The position numbers were made by a program, and so were the translations under genes. Shown in pieces: positions 1-6,948 of a stretch of 16,368 nucleotides of DNA. Below the pieces are notes generated by a model. The model was given only the letters and a program-made list of their open reading frames with translations. It was not told the DNA's origin and searched no databases. Position 1 is the first letter of the stretch; each line of letters begins with the position of its first letter. This DNA comes from Pseudomonadota bacterium (GTDB lineage: Bacteria; Pseudomonadota; Gammaproteobacteria; Burkholderiales; Burkholderiaceae). The stretch spans positions 1-16,368 of the forward strand of contig CAUJJP010000027.1 of NCBI GenBank assembly GCA_963205525.1. The letters run 5' to 3'.

Positions 1-2597
1 CCGGCGCCCATCATGTCCGGCAGGTGCAGATAGCCCACCGTGCCGCCGCTGGCCTGGTGCACCCAGTTGCGCTGGCGTTCGACCCAGGCGCGGTAGCGCG
101 CCGGTGTCTCGTCGGCCAGCGGGCGCAGCAGCACCTCGCGCCGTGCCTGCCCGTCTTCCAGCTCCAGGCGCACGGCCACGCCGGCCTGGCGCCGCAGCAG
201 CGCCTGCGGTGGCCGGTCGGCCGACAGCGGCTGGCCGTTGACGGCGACGATGCGCTCGCCCACCCGCGCCTGCACCCCGGCCAGCGCCAGCGGCGAGCAG
301 GCCAGCGGATCCCAGGGGTCGCCGTCGGCCAGGGCCGCGATCGCCCAGCCGCGACCGTCCCACTGCAGATCGGCCGCGAGCTGCCCCAGTCCCAGGGCCG
401 GCGGCTGGCGGTGGTCGCCGCCCATCTCGTAGGCGTGCGAGGTGCCGAGCTCGCCCTGCAGCTCCCAGATCAGGTCCGACAGCTCGGCGCGCGTGGCCAC
501 CCGCGGCAGCAGCGGGGCGTAGCGGTCCCAGACCCCCTCCCAGTCCACGCCCGAGAGGTCGGCGGTCCAGAACTGGTCGCGCTGCAGGCGCCAAACCTCG
601 CGCAGCATCTGCGCCCACTCGACGCGCGGCTCCAGCAGCAGGCGCACCCGGTCCAGCGCCAGCCAGCCGCTGCGGCGCGAGGGGTTGTCGTCCTTCTCGA
701 TCGACTTCGGGTCGACGTCGGCGGCCAGCACGCGCAGCCGCTGGCCCTGGCGCAGGAGCACGGTGCTGGCGTCGGCGGCGACGCAAAAGGCGTCGGCCTC
801 GTGCAGCACCTCGGCCTCGCCGCGCCTGAAGTCGAAGCGCTCCAGCGTTCCGGGCCCCTCCTTGTGGCCGCCGCGCCCGTGCGCACCGGCCAGCGGCAGC
901 CGCGTCCACAGCAGCTTGCCGCCGGCCACACCGGCGATGGCGCCGAAGCGGCCCTCCGGCACCGGAAAAGGCAGCACACGGCGCGCCAGGCCCTCGGTGT
1001 CTATGCGCGTCAGGCCGCTGGCCGCGGCAGGGCTGGCGGGCGACGTGCCCATGCCGCGTGGCGCGGGGTCGAAGGGCGACGCGCTGTCGGCGCGCAGCAA
1101 CAGCACATAGGGCCGCGCCCCGCGCGGGAATCCGAGCGCGAACTGCAGGCTGTCGTAGACCGGGTCGAAGGTTCGGTTGGAGAGGAAGTACAGCCAGCGC
1201 CCCTCGGGGTCGAAGGCGGGCGCCCAGTCCTCGAACTCGCCGCTGCTGGCGGCGCTGACGCGGCCGCTGGCCAGCTCCAGCAGCCGGATCGCGCGCCGGC
1301 GCGGGTGGGTCCGGCAGGCATAGGCCAGCCAGCCCCCGCAGGGCGACCAGGCCAGGTGGTCGATGGGGCCGGCGTCGCTGTGGTCGGCGCGCTCGAACCT
1401 GCCGTTGCCGCTGTCGCCCACCCACAGCTCGTTGCGGTGGTTGGCGAGCGCGACGTGGTCGCCACGCGGCGCCGCCGCCAGCTCCGTCACCCGGCCGAGC
1501 GATGCACTCGGCCAGGGCAGGACGCTGACGCCGTCCGGGCGCTGCAGCTCGACCCGCTCCTCGCGCTCCTCGCCGGCGTCGGACACCAGCACCAGGCTGC
1601 GCCCGTCGGCCAGCCACTGGCCGTGGCGCAGGCGCGCGCCGTCGACCTGCCCGTGCTGCTGCACCGCCCCCTCCCAGAGCGCGAAGCTGACCAGCTTGCC
1701 GCGCACCTCCAGCGCCACCGAGTGGCCCTGCGGGTGCAGGTGCATCGCTCCCAGATGGGCGGCGGCGTCGATCGCGCGCGGCGCGCACTGGCTGCGTGCC
1801 GCCGGCACCTCCAGCGCCACCAGCCGCGCGTCCCCCAAAGCGGGGTCGAACAACCACAGCTCGGCCGCGCACTGGTAGACGATGCGCTTGCCGTCGCTGG
1901 CGGCGTGGCGCGCGTAGTGCTGGGCATGGTCGGTGTGGCGCTGCAAGCCGCTGCCGTCCGGTGCGCAGCTGTAGAGGTTGCCCACCCCCTCGTGGTCGCC
2001 GAGGAACCACAGCCGCTCGCCCAGCCACATCGGACAGGTCGGGTTGCCGGGCAGTTGCAGGGCGCGGAAGTCGCCGCTGCCCTGCGCGTCCACCCACAGG
2101 CGGCCGGCGGTGCCGCCGCGGTAGCGCTTCCAGCGCGCCGGGTCGGCGGTGTTGCGGCCGATCACGCGCGCGCCGCCGGGACCGAAGGACAGGTGGTTCA
2201 CCTGGCCCAGCTCCAGCGGCACCGGCGCGCCGCCCTCGGCGTCGACCGCCCAGGCCTGCAGGTTGCGCACGAAGGGCTGGCCCCAGGTGCTGACGAAGAG
2301 GATGCGGCCGTCGGGCAGCCAGCCGCGCACCTGGCTGTCGGCGCCGAACCAGCTCAGCCGGCGCGCCGGGCCGCCCGCGGCCGGCATCACCCAGACCTCG
2401 GCGTGCGCTTCGTCGCGCCCGGTGTAGGCCAGCCAGCGACCGTCCGGCGACAGGCTGGGCCAGCCCGGCTCGCCCAGCCCGGCCGACACGCGGCGGGCGA
2501 CGCCCCCTTCGGCGGGCGCGGTCCAGAGGTCGTCGTCGCAGACGAAGGCCAGCGTGGCGCCGGCGATGGTCGGCATGCGCAGGTAGGCGGGCAGCAT
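1..2597 (-). CDS. Tricorn-type protease (S41 family), N-terminal 865 residues, C-terminus outside window
   Basis: Tricorn is a large cytoplasmic self-compartmentalising serine protease that degrades oligopeptides. The minus frame is open from ATG at 2597 to the left edge, without a stop. Visible order: a TolB/WD-like first propeller (about residues 10-270, with repeats such as PSLSPDGRWLAYTG), a second propeller (about 285-640) containing the family-typical SNRTFDPVYD at 473-482, a C1 helical domain (about 645-720), a PDZ domain (about 735-830, with RIVAVNGQPL), and the start of the C2 protease domain (GYLHLPDMMG, 855-864). The C1 motif GTSHAYE places S720-H721 where Thermoplasma Tricorn has S745-H746. 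The nucleophile Ser and the Glu of the tetrad (S965, E1023 in Thermoplasma) would lie outside the window, so activity cannot be judged. The start is supported by the N-terminus GYLRxP-like MLPAYLRMPTI; no clear ribosome binding site precedes it. Divergent from the gene at 2792. Confidence 0.93.
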   Translation of the reverse strand, partial: MLPAYLRMPTIAGATLAFVCDDDLWTAPAEGGVARRVSAGLGEPGWPSLSPDGRWLAYTGRDEAHAEVWVMPAAGGPARRLSWFGADSQVRGWLPDGRILFVSTWGQPFVRNLQAWAVDAEGGAPVPLELGQVNHLSFGPGGARVIGRNTADPARWKRYRGGTAGRLWVDAQGSGDFRALQLPGNPTCPMWLGERLWFLGDHEGVGNLYSCAPDGSGLQRHTDHAQHYARHAASDGKRIVYQCAAELWLFDPALGDARLVALEVPAARSQCAPRAIDAAAHLGAMHLHPQGHSVALEVRGKLVSFALWEGAVQQHGQVDGARLRHGQWLADGRSLVLVSDAGEEREERVELQRPDGVSVLPWPSASLGRVTELAAAPRGDHVALANHRNELWVGDSGNGRFERADHSDAGPIDHLAWSPCGGWLAYACRTHPRRRAIRLLELASGRVSAASSGEFEDWAPAFDPEGRWLYFLSNRTFDPVYDSLQFALGFPRGARPYVLLLRADSASPFDPAPRGMGTSPASPAAASGLTRIDTEGLARRVLPFPVPEGRFGAIAGVAGGKLLWTRLPLAGAHGRGGHKEGPGTLERFDFRRGEAEVLHEADAFCVAADASTVLLRQGQRLRVLAADVDPKSIEKDDNPSRRSGWLALDRVRLLLEPRVEWAQMLREVWRLQRDQFWTADLSGVDWEGVWDRYAPLLPRVATRAELSDLIWELQGELGTSHAYEMGGDHRQPPALGLGQLAADLQWDGRGWAIAALADGDPWDPLACSPLALAGVQARVGERIVAVNGQPLSADRPPQALLRRQAGVAVRLELEDGQARREVLLRPLADETPARYRAWVERQRNWVHQASGGTVGYLHLPDMMGA

Positions 2598-2673
2598 GGA
2601 TACGGGCCGGGGTCCAACGGTGGCGGGTGACGCGAGCTTAGGCGCCAGTGCCCCTCGCGCAGGGGCTGCGTCA

Positions 2674-2693
2674 CCCCCCGTCGGGGGGCCCCC
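2674..2693. repeat. C6-GTC-G6-C5 hairpin-forming motif in the 2598-2791 spacer
   Basis: The 194-bp spacer between the divergent starts at 2597 and 2792 holds C6 (2674-2679), GTC, G6 (2683-2688) and then C5 (2689-2693). G6 can pair with either C tract, so two alternative hairpins are possible. A smaller stem, CCCCT/AGGGG around CGCGC, lies just upstream at 2651-2665. No T-tract follows, so a classical intrinsic terminator is not supported. A shorter similar string occurs at 5473-5490. This may be a dispersed intergenic repeat, which is inference only. I see no convincing -35/-10 pair in the spacer. Confidence 0.45.
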
Positions 2694-2791
2694 TGGAGGT
2701 GGATTCACAAGGTGCAAGTGTGCGCCCACCATGCGCCTGCGCCCTGCAATCGAGCGGCGACTCGACGGGCGGCAGGCAAAGAGGTTGCACC

Positions 2792-3064
2792 ATGCATTTC
2801 CAGGACATCACCGAGGGCGCGTACAGGATCTTCGTTGGTGCGCTCGAGTCGCCGGTGGGCGACGGCTACACCGCGGCCCTGGTGGTCGCACCGCGCCAGG
2901 GCGGACGCGAGCTGTTCAGCGACGACCGGCTCGCCTGCGGCCACCGCTGGGCGACCGCCGACGAGGCCATGGCCTACGCCCTGCGCAAGGGGCGCGGCAT
3001 CGTCCGCGAGGTGACCGCTGCGCCGCCACAGGCCTGGGTCCCGGGTCTCGCCCTGCGCGCCTGA
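2792..3064 (+). CDS. Hypothetical small protein, 90 aa
   Basis: I do not recognise the family. The ATG at 2792 is chosen because AAAGAGG (2778-2784) sits 7 nt upstream, and because the reading frame before it is low-complexity translation of the hairpin spacer. The product starts MHFQDITEGAYRIFVGALES and reads as a soluble alpha/beta protein with no signal peptide, no membrane segment and no Cys after the start. It includes a strand-like stretch (YTAALVV), a CGHRW motif with the only cysteine around residue 49, and a helix (TADEAMAYALRKG) typical of a small single-domain fold. It stands alone: the upstream neighbour diverges and the downstream one converges. Function unknown; it could be a narrowly distributed Burkholderiales protein. 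Confidence 0.72.
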   Translation: MHFQDITEGAYRIFVGALESPVGDGYTAALVVAPRQGGRELFSDDRLACGHRWATADEAMAYALRKGRGIVREVTAAPPQAWVPGLALRA

Positions 3065-3110
3065 CACCGCCCGGCCAGGGCCCGGGGCGACCCGGCTGCG
3101 CCCCGGTTGC

Positions 3111-3180
3111 AGCCCTTTGCGGCGGTTTGCGGCGGTTTGCGGCGGTTTGCGGCGGTTTGCGGCCGTTTGCAGCCGTTTCC
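3111..3180. repeat. 10-bp tandem repeat, seven units (four perfect)
   Basis: Four identical copies of GGCGGTTTGC occupy 3121-3160. They are flanked by diverged copies: AGCCCTTTGC at 3111-3120, GGCCGTTTGC at 3161-3170 and AGCCGTTTCC at 3171-3180. The period is close to one helical turn. The array fills most of the 123-bp gap between the stop of the 90-aa gene (3064) and the 3' end of the exonuclease gene (3188), which face each other. There are no spacers between units, so it is not CRISPR-like. The short units and gradation of divergence suggest slippage expansion; a binding-site role is possible but not shown. Confidence 0.9.
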
Positions 3181-3187
3181 GCCGCGA

Positions 3188-3973
3188 TCAGAGCTTGAAG
3201 TCGTAGTCGATGGTCAGCGGCGCGTGGTCGCTGAAACGCTGCGCGAGGTAGATCGACTCGCGCCGCGCCGTCGCCGCCAGCGCCGGCGTGGCCAGGTGGT
3301 AGTCCAGCCGCCAGCCCACGTTCTTCGCCCAGGCCTGGCCGCGGTTGCTCCACCAGGTGTATTGCTCGGCCTGGCTGTTGAGGCGGCGAAACACGTCCAC
3401 CAGCCCGCCCTCGCTCAGCAGCCGGGTCAGCCAGGCGCGCTCCGCGGGCAGGAAGCCGCTGTTCTTCTGGTTGGAGCGCCAGTTCTTGAGGTCGATCTCC
3501 TTGTGCGCGATGTTGATGTCGCCGACCAGGATGAACTCGCGCTCGGTCTTCAGCCGCATCAGATGCGGGTAGATCAGGTCCAGGAAGCGGTACTTGGCGG
3601 CCTGCCTGTCCTCGCCGCTGGAGCCGCTGGGAAAGTAGCAGCTGATGATGCTGAGCTTGCGTCGGGCCGTGTCGAAGCGCGTCTCCACCCAGCGGCCCTC
3701 GGTGTCGAACTCGCCGCCGTCGAAGCCGGTGACGACGGCGCTCGGCGCCTTGCGGGTGTACATCCCGACGCCGGAATAGCCCTTCTTGTGCGCGCAGTGG
3801 AAGTGCCCGCCGTAGTCGCCCAGGCGGTCGAAGCGGCCGTCCAGCACGTCGGCCTGCGCCTTGAGCTCCTGCACGCCCATACAATCCGCGCCCGATTGCA
3901 GCGCCCACTCGACGAAGCCCTTGTCGGCGGCCGAGCGGATGCCGTTCAGGTTGAGCGTGAGCAGTCGGAACAA
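3188..3973 (-). CDS. xth: Exodeoxyribonuclease III (AP endonuclease, EEP family)
   Basis: Class II AP endonuclease and 3'-5' exonuclease of base-excision repair; Mg-dependent. The full-length 261-residue product carries the family motifs in order: LNLNGIRSA with N10, QELKAQ with metal-binding E36, GYSGVGMY (66-72), [15 protein letters not shown] with D152 and N154, WWSNRGQAW (207-215), GWRLDYH with D224, and the catalytic [11 protein letters not shown] with D249-H250. The sequence style (NGIRSA, VQELKAQ) is closer to the ExoA/Neisseria-like branch than to E. coli XthA. The start is a TTG at 3973, since no in-frame ATG lies near the conserved N-terminus. It is supported by GGAGG (minus strand, 3984-3980) at 6-nt spacing. 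It is divergent from pyrE with 11 bp between start codons, and convergent to the gene ending at 3064. Confidence 0.95.
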   Translation of the reverse strand: MFRLLTLNLNGIRSAADKGFVEWALQSGADCMGVQELKAQADVLDGRFDRLGDYGGHFHCAHKKGYSGVGMYTRKAPSAVVTGFDGGEFDTEGRWVETRFDTARRKLSIISCYFPSGSSGEDRQAAKYRFLDLIYPHLMRLKTEREFILVGDINIAHKEIDLKNWRSNQKNSGFLPAERAWLTRLLSEGGLVDVFRRLNSQAEQYTWWSNRGQAWAKNVGWRLDYHLATPALAATARRESIYLAQRFSDHAPLTIDYDFKL

Positions 3974-3984
3974 GGGATGCCTCC
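3972..3984. promoter_or_regulatory. Interleaved ribosome binding sites of the xth/pyrE head-to-head pair
   Basis: On the plus strand AAGGGA (3972-3977) lies 7 nt before the pyrE ATG and overlaps two bases of the xth start codon. On the minus strand GGAGG (3984-3980) lies 6 nt before the xth TTG and abuts the pyrE ATG. The two genes therefore share a 5' junction too short to hold any promoter. Each promoter must lie inside the other gene's coding sequence, or further upstream, which implies overlapping antisense 5' leaders. Confidence 0.75.
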
Positions 3985-4680
3985 ATGACGACGACGCACG
4001 CCGACGGGCCGGTGGACCCGCTGGCCCAGGAATTCGTGCGCTTTGCGGTACAGGCGCAGGTGCTGCGCTTCGGCGAGTTCAGGACCAAGGCCGGCCGCCT
4101 CTCGCCCTATTTCTTCAACGCCGGACTGTTCGACGACGGCGCCAAGCTGGGCCGGCTGGCGGAATTCTATGCACGCCGCCTGCTCGCCTCGGGGATCGCC
4201 TTCGACATGCTGTTCGGGCCCGCCTACAAAGGCATCACGCTGGCGGCGGCGGTGGCGATCGAGCTCGCGCGGCTGGGCCGCAACGTGCCGTTCGCCTACA
4301 ACCGCAAGGAAGCCAAGGACCACGGCGAAGGCGGCGTGCTGGTCGGCGCGCCGGTGGCCGGCCGGGTGCTGATCGTGGACGACGTGATCTCCGCCGGCAC
4401 CTCGGTGCGCGAGTCGATCGCCATCATCGCCGCCGCCGGCGCCAGCCCCTGCGGGGTGGCGATCGCGCTGGACCGGCAGGAGATGGCGACCGAGAACGGT
4501 GCCGACGTGCCCTGGTCGGCGGTGCAGGACGTGCGCGAACGCTTGCAACTGGAAGTAGCGGCGATTGCCACCCTTGATGACCTGCTCCAGTATCTGCAGT
4601 CGGGGCAGGATGCCAGGCTGCAGAACGCCCTCGGTCCGGTACAGGCCTACCGCGCACGCTATGGTGCGCGGGGCCGCTGA
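3985..4680 (+). CDS. pyrE: Orotate phosphoribosyltransferase
   Basis: Condenses orotate with PRPP to give orotidine 5'-monophosphate, the fifth step of de novo pyrimidine synthesis, in the cytoplasm. At 231 residues it is slightly longer than E. coli PyrE (213). Visible motifs: [19 protein letters not shown] (29-47, orotate-side region), the PYKG-like [10 protein letters not shown] (78-87), the mobile-loop [15 protein letters not shown] (103-117), and the PRPP-binding signature [13 protein letters not shown] (128-140) with its paired aspartates. The start at 3985 is supported by AAGGGA 7 nt upstream. The stop lies 21 nt before the next gene on the same strand, so the two may be cotranscribed. 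No pyrimidine-type attenuator was seen; the region upstream is xth coding sequence. Confidence 0.97.
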   Translation: MTTTHADGPVDPLAQEFVRFAVQAQVLRFGEFRTKAGRLSPYFFNAGLFDDGAKLGRLAEFYARRLLASGIAFDMLFGPAYKGITLAAAVAIELARLGRNVPFAYNRKEAKDHGEGGVLVGAPVAGRVLIVDDVISAGTSVRESIAIIAAAGASPCGVAIALDRQEMATENGADVPWSAVQDVRERLQLEVAAIATLDDLLQYLQSGQDARLQNALGPVQAYRARYGARGR

Positions 4681-4701
4681 CGGCCGGCCACCTACCGTTT
4701 C

Positions 4702-5397
4702 ATGATCGACCGCAGACCGCTTCTCGCCCTCCTGCTGCTGAGCGCTGCCGCGCTGCCCGCCGGCGCGCAGAGCCAGCCCTCGACCTCGGGCCCCGGCATC
4801 TACACCTGCACCGACGACCAGGGCCGGCGCCTGACCTCGGACCGCCCGATCCCGGCCTGCACGCACAAGGAGCAGCGCATCCTCAACCGCGACGGCTCGC
4901 TCAAGGGCGTGCTGCCGCCCACCCTCACCGCCGACGAGAGCAGTGCCCAGGAGGCGCGCGAGCGCGCGGCGGCTGAGGCGCGCGCGGCGCAGGCCGACGC
5001 GGTGCGGCGCGACCGCAACCTGGTGAACCGCTTTCCCGACCGCGCCGCGCACGACAGGGCGCGCAACGCGGCGCTGGACACGGTGCAGCTGGCGGTGCGG
5101 GCGTCCGAGCTGCGGCTGGAAGCGCTGGCGCTGGACCGCAAGCCGCTGCTGGACGAATCGGAGTTCTACAAGGGCAAGGCCTTGCCGGCGGCGCTGAAGA
5201 GCCAGCTCGACGCCAACGACGCCGCCGTGGCCGCCCAGCGCAGCGCGATGCGCACCCAGCAGGCCGAGCTCGACCGCATCGGCAAGCTCTACGACGCCGA
5301 GCTGGAGCACCTGCAAAAGCTCTGGGCCGGCGCCCCGGCGGGGTCTATCGGCAGCGTGGTGGCGGCACCCGGGCGCGGCGGGCGCCCGCGCGAGTAG
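4702..5397 (+). CDS. Secreted DUF4124-like coiled-coil protein
   Basis: Function unknown. The 231-residue product begins with a clear Sec signal peptide: MIDRR, a Leu/Ala-rich core at residues 6-18, and a likely cleavage after AGA or AQS around 22-24. The mature N-terminus has a DUF4124-like pattern, GIYTCTDDQGRRLTSDRP (32-49), where most family members read IYKWxDxxGxxxYSDxP. It carries two cysteines, C36 and C53, that could form a disulfide in the periplasm. The rest is charged and helix-rich, with Ala/Arg/Glu heptad-like stretches at about 80-120 and 175-210, as expected for a coiled coil. It lies 21 nt after pyrE in the same direction. That neighbour does not explain a periplasmic job, so they may simply share a transcript. 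Convergent with gatB. Confidence 0.85.
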   Translation: MIDRRPLLALLLLSAAALPAGAQSQPSTSGPGIYTCTDDQGRRLTSDRPIPACTHKEQRILNRDGSLKGVLPPTLTADESSAQEARERAAAEARAAQADAVRRDRNLVNRFPDRAAHDRARNAALDTVQLAVRASELRLEALALDRKPLLDESEFYKGKALPAALKSQLDANDAAVAAQRSAMRTQQAELDRIGKLYDAELEHLQKLWAGAPAGSIGSVVAAPGRGGRPRE

Positions 5398-5496
5398 GCG
5401 CACCCAGGTACGCCCCGGGCCCGCGCTGGCGGCGCAGGCGGCGTAGACAGGCCGCCGGCCGGAACCGCCGGACCCCGAGGGGGCCCTCCAGAGCCC
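5398..5496. other. Convergent intergenic region with GC-rich hairpins, possible bidirectional terminator
   Basis: This 99-bp gap separates the stops of the DUF4124-like gene (plus) and gatB (minus). It contains GGCGGC (5437-5442) paired with GCCGCC (5451-5456) across an 8-nt loop, and CCCC-GA-GGGGG-CCC at 5473-5486. The second motif resembles the C/G hairpin at 2674-2693. No T-tract is present on either strand, so factor-independent termination is only a possibility. Confidence 0.35.
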
Positions 5497-6948
5497 TCAG
5501 CCCGCCAGCAGCCGGCGCAGGATTTCCGAGGCCTGGCCCGGATTGGCCTTGCCCTGGGTCGCCTTCATGACCTGGCCGACGAGGGCGTTGAAGGCCTTGT
5601 CCTTGCCGGCGCGGAACTCCTCCACCGACTTCGGGTTCTTCGCCAGCACCTCGGCGGCGATCGCCTCCAGGGCACCCGCGTCGCTCATCTGCTTGAGGCC
5701 CTTGGCCGCGATCACGGCGTCGACCTCGCTCGCCTCGCCCGCCCACAGGGCGTCGAAGACCTGGCGCGCGGCGTTGTGCGAGACCGTGCCGTCGTCCACG
5801 CGCCGGATCAGCGCCGCAAGCAGCGGCGGCGCCAGCGGGCAGGCGCTGATGTCGGCGTCGGCCGCGTTCAGGCGCTTGGAAACCTCGCCCATCAGCCAGT
5901 TGGCGGCCAGCTTGGGCGGCGCGCCGGCATCGCGCAGCGCCTCGTAGTAGCGCGCGAAGGGCAGGCTCTGCGTCATCATGCGCGCGTCGTAGGCCGGCAG
6001 GCCGTCGTCGCGCTGCAGGCGCTGCGCCATCGCGTCGGGCAGTTCGGGCATCGCGGCGCGCTCGCGCTCCACCCAGTCGGGGTCGATCACCAGCGGCGGC
6101 AGGTCGGGGTCGGGGAAGTAGCGGTAGTCCTGCGCGTCTTCCTTGCTGCGCATGGCGCGCGTCTCGCCGCTGGCAGGGTCGAAGAGCACGGTCGCCTGCT
6201 CGATCGCGAGGCCATCCTCCAGGCGGTCGATCTGCCACCGGACCTCGAAGTCGATCGCCTGCTGCAGGAAGCGAAAACTGTTCAGGTTCTTGATCTCGCG
6301 CCGGGTGCCCAGCGCCGCGCCGGGACGGCGCACCGAGACGTTGGCGTCGCAGCGGAAGCTGCCTTCCTGCATGTTGCCGTCGCAGATGCCCAGCCACACC
6401 ACCAGCCGATGCAAGGCGCGCGCGTACTCCACGGCCTGCGCGCTGCTGCGCAGCTCGGGCTCGGTCACGATCTCCAGCAGCGGCGTGCCGGCGCGGTTGA
6501 GGTCGATCCCGCTTTGGCCGTGGTAGTCCTCGTGCAGGCTCTTGCCGGCGTCCTCCTCCAGGTGGGCGCGCACCAGGCGCAGCCGCTGCTCCTGGCCCGC
6601 ATGCTCGAACGCCACCGCGCCGCCCTGCACGACCGGGATCTCGTACTGGCTGATCTGGTAGCCCTTGGGCAGGTCGGGGTAGAAGTAGTTCTTGCGCGCG
6701 AAGATGGACAGCGGCGCGATGCGCGCGCCGACCGCCAGGCCGAAGCGGATCGCGCGCTCGACGGCGCCGCGGTTAAGCACCGGCAGCGTGCCCGGCAAAG
6801 CCAGATCCACCGCGCAGGCCTGGCTGTTGGGGGCGGCGCCGAAGGCGGTGGCCGCTCCGCTGAAGATCTTGCTCGCGGTGGAGAGCTGGGCGTGGGTTTC
6901 GAAGCCGATCACGACCTCGTAGCCGCGTATCAGGGGGGCGCTGTTCAT
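5497..6948 (-). CDS. gatB: Asp-tRNA(Asn)/Glu-tRNA(Gln) amidotransferase subunit B
   Basis: GatB binds the misacylated tRNA and its kinase-like domain activates the Asp or Glu side chain with ATP, ready for amidation by ammonia from GatA. The 483-residue length is normal. It shows the N-terminal [19 protein letters not shown] (9-27), the signature [14 protein letters not shown] (85-98), and [16 protein letters not shown] (149-164). The C-terminal helical and YqeY-like tail (roughly 335-483) ends with [20 protein letters not shown] and [11 protein letters not shown], used for tRNA recognition in this family. The ATG at 6948 overlaps the gatA stop as ATGA (6948-6945), so translation is probably coupled. 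It is the last gene of a gatC-gatA-gatB operon. Confidence 0.97.
   Translation of the reverse strand: MNSAPLIRGYEVVIGFETHAQLSTASKIFSGAATAFGAAPNSQACAVDLALPGTLPVLNRGAVERAIRFGLAVGARIAPLSIFARKNYFYPDLPKGYQISQYEIPVVQGGAVAFEHAGQEQRLRLVRAHLEEDAGKSLHEDYHGQSGIDLNRAGTPLLEIVTEPELRSSAQAVEYARALHRLVVWLGICDGNMQEGSFRCDANVSVRRPGAALGTRREIKNLNSFRFLQQAIDFEVRWQIDRLEDGLAIEQATVLFDPASGETRAMRSKEDAQDYRYFPDPDLPPLVIDPDWVERERAAMPELPDAMAQRLQRDDGLPAYDARMMTQSLPFARYYEALRDAGAPPKLAANWLMGEVSKRLNAADADISACPLAPPLLAALIRRVDDGTVSHNAARQVFDALWAGEASEVDAVIAAKGLKQMSDAGALEAIAAEVLAKNPKSVEEFRAGKDKAFNALVGQVMKATQGKANPGQASEILRRLLAG

Noticed and set aside
24..2630. 868-codon open frame on the plus strand over the whole protease gene
   Set aside because: It is the codon-aligned antisense of the Tricorn frame. 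It is open only because GC-rich codon choice avoids TTA, CTA and TCA; the product is low-complexity (Gln/Arg/Ala/His) with no domain I recognise.
2648..2791. N-terminal extension of the 90-aa gene to 2648
   Set aside because: It would translate the C/G hairpin spacer, while AAAGAGG is correctly placed for ATG 2792.
3111..3180. Tandem repeat considered as a CRISPR array
   Set aside because: Units are 10 bp, directly adjacent with no spacers, and there are no cas genes in the window.
2916..5403. Long minus-strand frames over the small gene, xth, pyrE and the DUF4124-like gene
   Set aside because: They conflict with xth in its motif-bearing frame and with pyrE on the other strand, and translate to low-complexity protein.
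5398..5496. Classical intrinsic terminator between the convergent genes
   Set aside because: Stems are present but there is no T-tract on either strand, so it is kept only as a low-confidence hairpin region.
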